Shown here in pieces: positions 14,514 through 20,520 of a stretch of 20,520 bases of DNA. This stretch comes from Christensenellaceae bacterium (GTDB taxonomy: Bacteria > Bacillota > Clostridia > Christensenellales > Aristaeellaceae), in contig JADGQP010000012.1 in the NCBI GenBank assembly GCA_017881705.1, positions 1 through 20,520 of the forward strand. Direction: 5' to 3'. Every line of letters begins with the position of its first letter. Position 1 is the first letter of the stretch. Both the position numbers and the translations under genes were made by a program. The notes beneath the pieces were generated by a model, which was given only the letters and a program-made list of their open reading frames with translations, had not been told where the DNA came from and did no database searches.

Positions 14514-15092
14514 ATGGCGGATAATTCGGAACAGCTTGGTTTGATCGCCATGCGAATTAAGGACCTGCGCGACATCGCGGGTTTAACCGCCCAACAGGTG
14601 GCGGATAAAACGGGAATCCGTCTGGAAGAGTATGAAGCGTACGAAAAGGGTACGTGCGATTTTAGCTTTTCGCATCTTTTCAACATCGCCGAAGCGCTGG
14701 GCGTGGACATCAGCGACCTGCTGACCGGCGAAAGCCCCAAGCTGCACGGCTACGTGCTCACGCGCGATGGCCAGGGCCTGAAGTGCAACCGCCGAGAGCA
14801 GTACGTGTACCATCACCTCGCTTATAATTTTCGCGATAAACTGGCCGAGCCCTTCATTGTCACCGTTGCACAGGACAGCCCGGGCGTGGAGAAGCAAGCG
14901 CACAGCCATGAGGGACAGGAGTTCGATTACGTGCTGGACGGCCAGCTGAAGATCATCCTGGGCGGCTCCGAACTTTACTTGAAGGCAGGGGACAGCATTT
15001 ACTATGACAGTTCCCTTCCCCATGTGATGTACGCGCTGGAGGGCGATTGCCGCTTCATCGCGGTCGTCGTGAAGGAAGGAGCGAAAGCATGA
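14514..15092 (+). CDS. XRE-family regulator with C-terminal cupin domain
   Basis: This 192-residue protein has an N-terminal XRE helix-turn-helix (about residues 10-70: IKDLRDIAGLTAQQVADKTG, then the recognition and support helices ending in ALGVDISDLLTG) and a C-terminal cupin (HSHEGQEFDYVLDGQLKIIL ... SLPHVMYAL) with His and Glu residues able to hold a metal. Proteins of this form sense a small ligand and control nearby genes. AAGGAGG lies 8 nt before the ATG at 14514. Its stop overlaps the start of the acyl-CoA ligase gene, so the two are co-translated and the regulator probably responds to the ligase's substrate or product. The ligand is not known. Confidence 0.9.
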   Translation: MADNSEQLGLIAMRIKDLRDIAGLTAQQVADKTGIRLEEYEAYEKGTCDFSFSHLFNIAEALGVDISDLLTGESPKLHGYVLTRDGQGLKCNRREQYVYHHLAYNFRDKLAEPFIVTVAQDSPGVEKQAHSHEGQEFDYVLDGQLKIILGGSELYLKAGDSIYYDSSLPHVMYALEGDCRFIAVVVKEGAKA

Positions 15093-16777
15093 TGAAACCG
15101 CTCTACCTGGAATATTTGGAATGCCCTGTGGAGTACGCGACTTACGATGATTTTAATAAACGATTCCGTGTCAAACGCCCGGCGAGCTTTAACTTTGCAT
15201 ACGATGTTGCAGACCGTATCGCCGTAGCGGAACCCGAACGCACCGCCGTGTTGTGGACGGATGAAAATGGCGCCTGCGTACGTTATACATTTGGAATGCT
15301 TAAAGAAGAAAGCGACCGAGCGGCCAACTTTTTTACCTCGCTGGGGATTCGCAAGGGCGATAAGGTGCTGCTAATACTCCGTCGGCACCTGCAGTTTTGG
15401 CCGGTGCTGATGGCGCTGCACAAGATCGGCGCCGTGGGTGTACCCGCGACCCACTTGCTGACGGAGAAGGATATTCTTTACCGCGTAAACGCCGCGGGCA
15501 TCAAGGCTGCCTTGATCTCCCACAAGGACGAGAGCGTATTGGTAGCGGCTCAGGACGCGCAGAAACAATGCGATACGCTAGAAACGCTGATGATCCTGAA
15601 AGGCGAGCGCGAAGGCTTCGTGAGCTACGAAAAGGAAATGGCAACAGCTTCCGCACAATGGCGCAAGCCGGAAGGCGACGCTTACCCGCACAACCACGAC
15701 CCGATGCTTTTATACTTTACCAGTGGTACGACTGGCATGCCCAAGATGGTGACGCACGATTATTACTATCCGCTGGCGCATATTGTCACCAGCCTGTACT
15801 GGCAGCAATGTATCGATGGCGGGCTGCACTTCACCATCAGCGAAACCGGCTGGGCCAAGAGCGTTTGGGGCAAACTCTACGGCCAGTGGCTCACGGGCAG
15901 CGCCGTTTTCGTATACGATTTTGAACGCTTTATCCCTCACGACATTCTGCGCCAGATGAGCGATTACCACGTAACCTCTTTCTGCGCGCCGCCGACGATG
16001 TATCGCTACATCCTGCAGGAGAATTTCGCCGGGTATGACCTGAGCGCGCTCAAACATTGCGCCGTGGCTGGCGAACCCCTTAACCCCGATATGGCTGCCG
16101 AATGGATGAAACGCACGGGTATTCCGCTGCTGGAAGCGTTTGGACAGACCGAGCTGGTGGTGACGCTGGCGACCTTCCCGTTCATGAAAGTCTGCCCGGG
16201 CAGCATGGGCAAACCCAGCCCGCTCTTCAATGTGGATATACTTGACGAAGAAGGCCATTCCTGCCCCGCGGGCGTAACGGGGGAGATCGTGGTACGTACC
16301 GATACCGGAGAGCCGCCTGTTGGGATGTTCACAGGATATTACGAAAACCCCGAGCTTACCAAAACGGTCTGGGACAACGGTATTTACCACACGGGCGACA
16401 CCGCGTGGCGCGACGAGTGGGGTTATTACTGGTATGTAGGCCGTGCGGACGACGTGATTAAATCCAGCGGTTACCGCATCGGGCCTTTTGAGGTGGAAAG
16501 CGCGCTGCTGGAGCATCCGGCTGTGCTGGAAACCGCCATAACCGCCGCGCCGGATCCCCTGCGCGGGCAGGTTGTTAAGGCAACGATCGTGCTTAAACCC
16601 GGCTATACCGCCAGCGAGGAGCTGAAGGTGGAGCTGCAGGAGCACGTTAAACACACCACCGCACCGTATAAATACCCACGTATCATAGAGTTTGTCAACG
16701 AACTGCCCAAGACGATCAGCGGTAAGATCCGTCGCGTAGAATTGCGCGAGAAAGACCGCCAGAAAGCTCAGGGCTGA
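15089..16777 (+). CDS. AMP-forming acyl-CoA synthetase (ACS/MACS type)
   Basis: This 562-residue enzyme has the full set of adenylate-forming motifs: P-loop YFTSGTTGMPK (209-219), EAFGQTE, YHTGD, the hinge region GRADDVIKSSGYRIGPFEVE (from 451), and the catalytic lysine 546 in PKTISGKIRR. It activates a carboxylic acid with ATP and loads it onto CoA in the cytoplasm. GYRIGPFEVES is typical of acetyl- and medium-chain acyl-CoA synthetases; the acid itself (short, medium or aromatic) cannot be told. The frame is open back to 15047, but the ATG at 15089 overlaps the upstream stop and has GGAG 7 nt before it. A second ATG follows directly at 15092. No clear terminator follows the gene. Confidence 0.9.
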   Translation: MMKPLYLEYLECPVEYATYDDFNKRFRVKRPASFNFAYDVADRIAVAEPERTAVLWTDENGACVRYTFGMLKEESDRAANFFTSLGIRKGDKVLLILRRHLQFWPVLMALHKIGAVGVPATHLLTEKDILYRVNAAGIKAALISHKDESVLVAAQDAQKQCDTLETLMILKGEREGFVSYEKEMATASAQWRKPEGDAYPHNHDPMLLYFTSGTTGMPKMVTHDYYYPLAHIVTSLYWQQCIDGGLHFTISETGWAKSVWGKLYGQWLTGSAVFVYDFERFIPHDILRQMSDYHVTSFCAPPTMYRYILQENFAGYDLSALKHCAVAGEPLNPDMAAEWMKRTGIPLLEAFGQTELVVTLATFPFMKVCPGSMGKPSPLFNVDILDEEGHSCPAGVTGEIVVRTDTGEPPVGMFTGYYENPELTKTVWDNGIYHTGDTAWRDEWGYYWYVGRADDVIKSSGYRIGPFEVESALLEHPAVLETAITAAPDPLRGQVVKATIVLKPGYTASEELKVELQEHVKHTTAPYKYPRIIEFVNELPKTISGKIRRVELREKDRQKAQG

Positions 16778-16863
16778 TCTATACGCCGCCAGTCCCGTTA
16801 TCCGCGGGAAGGACGTGTTATAACACTCCTTGCGGGAATGGGCGAATGTTCCAGGAGGTATTC

Positions 16864-18216
16864 ATGAAAGTTTTATCCCTTCGCAATCGTACCCTTTCGT
16901 TTCTCTTCGCGGCTATTTTCCTGCTAAGTGCGATGTTCGTACCCACTACCCGCGGCTATGCCAAAACGGTTGCCGAAGCGCTGGAAGGTTACCAGACCGG
17001 CAAGGATTGGTTCGGCGAGGATTTTGCATACGATATCACCGACGAAAAAGCCTGCTGGGATTTGCTGATGAAGCCTATCACCGTGCTTAACGTGGACGAA
17101 ACCGAGAGCGTTTATCCGTTAAAAACCCCAGGCGGCGATAAGGTAGTCAACGACAAACTGGGCGGGTTTATCAACGGCGCATCCGCCGGCGTACACGTGC
17201 TGGGAAGCGACGAAAACGGCTGGACGCTCATAGAGGGCATCGATTACTATAACCGGATCATCCGTGGCTACGTGAAAACCAAATTGCTGAAAACCATTAC
17301 CCCGAACCAGCATTATGGCGTGATCGTGGATAAGCTGACCCAGCGGCTGAACGTGTTTATTGACGGCAAGTTTTTCAGCTCCTGCGCGGTATCTACGGGC
17401 TTGCCCAACGACGAACAGCCTTATAACGAAACCTCGTCGGGAGAGTACGTGGCCATCAGCTGGAGCGGCGGGTTCGATGCCGAAGGCATGTACTGCGCTA
17501 TGGCCATCCGCTATAACAACGGCGATAAAATCCACGAGGTGCCTTGCAATATCCTGGCCGACGGCACCAAACGCTACACCAAGTGGGAGTCGCAGTTGGG
17601 GCAAAAGGCCAGCCACGGCTGCATCCGCGTGGCGCGCCTACCCAACGAGGACGGGCTGGACCAGACGTGGCTTTGGAACAACCTAAAAAGGTACACCAAA
17701 ATCGTCATCTGGGACGATGCGGGTCGCGTGATTCCTTATCCGGACGACGATACGCTTTTATACTATAACCCTACCGGCGGGCAGTATTACCATTCCTACG
17801 CCAATTGCGCCGCAGTGAGGGACAAGTACCTCCCGCTGACCGCCTTTAAGTACAGCGAACTGGATACGGGTATTTTTGCCTCGCTGGAGCCGTGCCCCAG
17901 CTGCACACCCGTGAAGCGAAAGAGCGTAATTGATAAGCAAAACCTGGACCGCGGGGTAATTACACAAGAACAGTACGATGCGCTGCAGGTGCAGCATAAA
18001 ACCGAAGCCGCCGCCATTGAAAGTGCGGAGACCACCACCCCGGATGCTTCGGCTGCCGATGCTTTGGCTACCGATGCTTCGGCGACCGTTACCCCGGCGA
18101 CCAACGCTCCGACCGATACCGCGGCTACCGAAGCCCCGACCCAAGCTCCGACCGACGTCGCCACCGACGGTGACAGCGATGTCCAAATCACGATTATTCC
18201 CGCCACAGGCAACTGA
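16864..18216 (+). CDS. Secreted L,D-transpeptidase (YkuD) with Cys-cluster and low-complexity tail
   Basis: This 450-residue protein begins with a signal peptide (RNRTLSFLFAAIFLLSAMF, probable cleavage near GYA-KT). An SH3b-like segment follows (about 75-140), then a YkuD domain with His 224 and the catalytic S-H-G-C motif (250-253). Such enzymes form 3-3 peptidoglycan cross-links or attach proteins to the wall. After it, YYHSYANC (His 310, Cys 315) and PCPSC (Cys 344, 347) form a His-Cys / Cys-x-x-Cys module like small zinc-binding motifs. The last 65 residues are rich in Thr, Ala, Pro and Asp and probably unstructured. The ATG at 16864 has AGGAGG 5 nt upstream; the open frame to 16846 is not needed. 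The 86-bp gap before it shows a TATAAC at 16819 without a good -35. Confidence 0.9.
   Translation: MKVLSLRNRTLSFLFAAIFLLSAMFVPTTRGYAKTVAEALEGYQTGKDWFGEDFAYDITDEKACWDLLMKPITVLNVDETESVYPLKTPGGDKVVNDKLGGFINGASAGVHVLGSDENGWTLIEGIDYYNRIIRGYVKTKLLKTITPNQHYGVIVDKLTQRLNVFIDGKFFSSCAVSTGLPNDEQPYNETSSGEYVAISWSGGFDAEGMYCAMAIRYNNGDKIHEVPCNILADGTKRYTKWESQLGQKASHGCIRVARLPNEDGLDQTWLWNNLKRYTKIVIWDDAGRVIPYPDDDTLLYYNPTGGQYYHSYANCAAVRDKYLPLTAFKYSELDTGIFASLEPCPSCTPVKRKSVIDKQNLDRGVITQEQYDALQVQHKTEAAAIESAETTTPDASAADALATDASATVTPATNAPTDTAATEAPTQAPTDVATDGDSDVQITIIPATGN
18043..18102 (+). repeat. 15-bp tandem repeat inside the transpeptidase tail
   Basis: Four consecutive 15-bp units encode DASAA, DALAT, DASAT and VTPAT. 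The first three are close copies at the DNA level and the fourth is more diverged. This is probably an expandable linker or wall-spanning segment. Confidence 0.75.
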
Positions 18217-18371
18217 CAAACGTTCGCCATGCCCTGCCAAATTGAAAACTTGCCAATGCGCGCCGCGACTAATGCCCCGCGAACTTTCGCTTTCCCAATC
18301 GGACTGCGCGCTTGCTCCATACCGCCTTTAACCGCATTGACCGACGGATATGCCTACAGTAAACAAACCGG

Positions 18372-18391
18372 CAGGCGATGGATGTCGCCTG
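18372..18391 (+). other. Hairpin upstream of the ytvI ribosome binding site
   Basis: CAGGCGA (18372-18378) and TCGCCTG (18385-18391) form a 7-bp stem with a 6-nt loop, ending 9 nt before the AGGAGG at 18401. A possible -35 (TTGACC, 18337) with a poor -10 lies upstream. In the rest of 18217-18415 I see no gene and no terminator for the transpeptidase gene. Confidence 0.45.
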
Positions 18392-18415
18392 AAATGCGCA
18401 AGGAGGCGACACGCC

Positions 18416-19606
18416 CTGAATAACCTGCTGGAACGTATACGTGCCTGGAATGAACGCAGAAATGGCTTGCCGCGAAAAGGCTGGCTGATTCTGCTGACGC
18501 TGCTATTCACCTGGATTTTTATTCTGATCGTTCCGCTGTGCTGGCCGTTTTTGTTGGCGCTGCTGTTTTCTATGATACTTACGCCACTGGTTCGTCTGTG
18601 CGAGCGCCATATGAAGCGCGTGAAACTGCCCCGTTGGCTGATTACGCTGGTAGGCGTTTTGCTGCTGTTTGGCATTCTGGGCGTGGGATTCTTTTTCCTG
18701 TTTCAGCGTATGTTCCGTGAACTGATTTCGCTTTCCCATTCCATACCGGAGCTTGTGGGCTGGATATCCAGCACGGCGATCCCATACCTGCATGGCCTGT
18801 ACGAGCAGTATTCGGGCATGCTTCCCGTAACGGCGATTGCCGCGCTTAATAAAAGCCTGACTTCCATAGGTGACACCGCGATGAAAACAGCGGGTTCCCT
18901 GTCTGCGGCGCTCACAAACGGCGCGATGAATGCGGCGACGTCCATTCCCGGAATCCTGTTGAGCATTGTGCTCACCATTATGGGTACCTTCTATTTTACC
19001 CTCGACCGCGAACGGATTACCAGGTTTATCCGCCGAACCTTCCCGGATGACATGCAAAAACATGGAACGCTGGTGAAAAACAATCTGTTCCATTCGCTGT
19101 TTGGACAGATTAAAAGCCAGCTTACGGTATCGTTGATTATCACGACGTTTCTGGTGCTGTCGTTTGTGATTTATGGTGTGAGATATGGCCTGCTGCTGGG
19201 CTTTATCATCGGCATTGCAGACGCTCTGCCGGTAATCGGCGCCGGGTTGTTCCTCATTCCGTGGGCTGTGGTTTCGCTGCTGTTGGGCAATTATACCATG
19301 GGCATATTTCTGTTGGCGGTCTATATCGGCACGGTGCTTATACGGCAGATCTGCGAGCCGCGCATTGTTGGCGCAAACCTGGGCCTGTATCCCCTGGCGA
19401 CCATGATGGCAATGTTCGCCGGTTTCCAGTTGATCGGCGTTCTGGGGCTGATTGCCGGCCCGATTCTGTTGAACCTCCTGAAAGTTGTGCTGGAGGCGGA
19501 CGATATCGCTCGCGGCGAAAAAATGCAATCGAATCCGCCGCGCACCGACAAACGCGGAATACGCCTGCTGCACACGCGCCCTAAAAAAGATACGGATTTG
19601 CCCTGA
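18416..19606 (+). CDS. ytvI: AI-2E/YtvI-family membrane protein, probable CTG start
   Basis: This protein of about 396 residues has hydrophobic segments arranged as in the AI-2E transporter/YtvI family: two N-terminal helices, a central amphipathic stretch (about 85-170), then a C-terminal cluster with IIGIADALPVIGAGLFLIPW and QICEPRIVGANLGLYPLATM, both diagnostic. YtvI is a sporulation-associated member in Bacillus; other members export small molecules or ions. The start is unusual. A perfect AGGAGG (18401-18406) lies 9 nt before a CTG at 18416, in frame and followed by NNLLERIRAWNER. No ATG, GTG or TTG lies at a suitable distance, and the in-frame ATG at 18350 lacks a ribosome binding site and would place a hairpin in the coding region. 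A bidirectional terminator follows. Confidence 0.82.
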   Translation: MNNLLERIRAWNERRNGLPRKGWLILLTLLFTWIFILIVPLCWPFLLALLFSMILTPLVRLCERHMKRVKLPRWLITLVGVLLLFGILGVGFFFLFQRMFRELISLSHSIPELVGWISSTAIPYLHGLYEQYSGMLPVTAIAALNKSLTSIGDTAMKTAGSLSAALTNGAMNAATSIPGILLSIVLTIMGTFYFTLDRERITRFIRRTFPDDMQKHGTLVKNNLFHSLFGQIKSQLTVSLIITTFLVLSFVIYGVRYGLLLGFIIGIADALPVIGAGLFLIPWAVVSLLLGNYTMGIFLLAVYIGTVLIRQICEPRIVGANLGLYPLATMMAMFAGFQLIGVLGLIAGPILLNLLKVVLEADDIARGEKMQSNPPRTDKRGIRLLHTRPKKDTDLP

Positions 19607-19641
19607 ACCGTTACCAATGCGCAAAGGGTTCGTCGGCATAT

Positions 19642-19670
19642 AAAAAAGGCTCCCGGTTTGGGAGCCTTTT
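19642..19670. terminator. Bidirectional terminator between ytvI and guaB
   Basis: GGCTCCC (19648-19654) pairs with GGGAGCC (19660-19666) around GGTTT. TTTT follows on the plus strand and AAAAAA precedes it, so both convergent genes can end here. Confidence 0.88.
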
Positions 19671-19686
19671 GTGATGATGCATGCCC

Positions 19687-20520
19687 TCACATACCCTGGC
19701 GGGAATAGTTTGGGCTTTCTTTGGTAATGGAGATATCGTGCGGGTGACTTTCCTGCAACCCCGCGCCGGTGATGCGGATAAAACGGCCGTTCACACGCAA
19801 ATCCTCCACGGTGGGTGCGCCGCAGTAAAACATGCCCGCGCGTAACCCGCCGATGAGCTGGAAAACGGTATCGCTTAACGGCCCCTTGTAAGGTACGCGG
19901 CCTTCCACGCCCTCGGGTACGAGCTTGGATGCGTTCTCCTGAAAATACCGGTCGCTGCTGCCGTGCGCCTGCTGCATGGCGCCCAGGCTGCCCATGCCGC
20001 GGTAAACTTTGAAGCTGCGGCCCTGATAAATCTCCATATCTCCCGGGCTTTCATCCACGCCCGCGAACAGACTGCCAATCATAACGGCCTTTGCGCCGGC
20101 TGCGATGGCCTTGGGAATATCGCCCGAGAACTTCACGCCGCCGTCCGCGATGATGGCGACGCCCAGTTTATCCGCTTCTTTGGCGCAATCGGCGATGGCG
20201 GTGATTTGCGGCACGCCTACGCCTGTGACGACCCGCGTGGTGCAGATGCTTCCCGGGCCGATGCCGACTTTGATAACGCTCGCGCCGGCGTCGATAAGCG
20301 CGCGGGTGGCCTCTTTTGTGGCCACGTTGCCCGCGATAACGGGCATATCGGGGTAGGCGGCGCGAATATCACGCATCATCGACAGCGCATCCTTGCTGTG
20401 CGCGTGCGCTGTATCAATGGAGATCACATCCACTTTGGCCTTGATCAGCGCTTCCACACGCTCCATGCAATCTGTGGTGATGCCTACGGCTGCGCCGCAC
20501 AGCAGGCGGCCGTGCAGGTC
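19687..20520 (-). CDS. guaB: IMP dehydrogenase, C-terminal part (partial)
   Basis: The frame is open to the window edge, so the N-terminus and most likely the CBS pair lie outside; about 277 residues are present. The catalytic loop is clear: VGIGPGSICTTRVVTGVGVP, with the cysteine that attacks IMP. IADGGVKFSGDIPKAIAAGA and the flap region ending in VPYKGPLSD follow. The upstream codons spell DLHGRLLCGAAVGITT, the usual KD..GRLxVGAAVG entry to the barrel. The enzyme oxidises IMP to XMP with NAD, the committed step to GMP. The ATG at 20466 is internal, not the start. It ends at the bidirectional terminator shared with ytvI and is a housekeeping gene unrelated to the envelope loci. Confidence 0.96.
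   Translation of the reverse strand, partial: DLHGRLLCGAAVGITTDCMERVEALIKAKVDVISIDTAHAHSKDALSMMRDIRAAYPDMPVIAGNVATKEATRALIDAGASVIKVGIGPGSICTTRVVTGVGVPQITAIADCAKEADKLGVAIIADGGVKFSGDIPKAIAAGAKAVMIGSLFAGVDESPGDMEIYQGRSFKVYRGMGSLGAMQQAHGSSDRYFQENASKLVPEGVEGRVPYKGPLSDTVFQLIGGLRAGMFYCGAPTVEDLRVNGRFIRITGAGLQESHPHDISITKESPNYSRQGM

Noticed and set aside
18503..19690. 395-residue minus-strand frame opposite ytvI
   Set aside because: Rich in Gln, Arg and His as expected for antisense of a membrane protein gene; ytvI is supported by family motifs.
1..20520. CRISPR array, tRNA, rRNA, transposase or phage genes
   Set aside because: None was seen: no regularly spaced repeats, no tRNA-like cloverleaf and no recombinase motifs were noticed by eye.

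Overview
The window reads as chromosomal DNA of a moderately GC-rich Clostridia-type Firmicute. Supporting signs are sigma-A-like promoters, strong AGGAGG ribosome binding sites, an ECF-type thiamine transporter under a TPP riboswitch, an XRE-cupin regulator coupled to an acyl-CoA ligase, a YtvI/AI-2E-type membrane protein and a YkuD L,D-transpeptidase. No species call is possible from the sequence alone. I saw no tRNA, rRNA, CRISPR array, transposase or phage gene. Much of the window concerns the cell envelope.

Layout. (1) 2-4558, plus strand: the 3' end of a surface-polysaccharide operon. It holds the C-terminal part of an initiating sugar-phosphate transferase, a split transketolase (N and C subunits), a LicD-family phosphotransferase and a Wzx-like flippase. 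Three consecutive junctions are 4-bp stop/start overlaps, and an intrinsic terminator follows at 4679-4702. (2) 4761-7870, minus strand: a radical SAM enzyme with an SPASM-like Cys-rich tail, then a colinear homologue that has lost the whole iron-sulfur motif, then a TetR/DhaS-type regulator. The promoter at 7899-7927 is overlapped by a 27-bp dyad that could be the operator. This cassette is the best candidate for an undescribed system. (3) 8070-8875, minus strand: thiT with a TPP riboswitch and a consensus promoter. (4) 9150-10897, plus strand: a single gene for a UDP-galactopyranose-mutase-like FAD protein with its own promoter and terminator. (5) 10917-11110: a long imperfect palindrome plus a shortened partial copy beside it, resembling a small non-autonomous repeat element. 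(6) 11107-14227, minus strand: a wbpA-wbpB-wbpD-type operon for a 2,3-diamino-2,3-dideoxyuronic acid nucleotide sugar, lacking the aminotransferase step. (7) 14426-16777, plus strand: XRE-cupin regulator and acyl-CoA ligase, translationally coupled. (8) 16864-18216: secreted L,D-transpeptidase with a low-complexity tail. (9) 18416-19606: YtvI/AI-2E-type membrane protein that probably starts at CTG. (10) 19687-20520, minus strand: the 3' part of guaB (IMP dehydrogenase), facing ytvI across a bidirectional terminator.

How the parts fit. The sugar transferase, transketolase pair, LicD protein, flippase, FAD mutase-like protein and diamino-uronate operon could all feed one surface glycopolymer, although they are split over separate transcripts. 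The transketolase pair could supply pentulose or heptulose phosphate for a ribitol-, arabinitol- or heptose-containing polymer, which would suit a LicD-family polyol-phosphate transferase; this is inference. The radical SAM cassette has no visible metabolic link to its neighbours.
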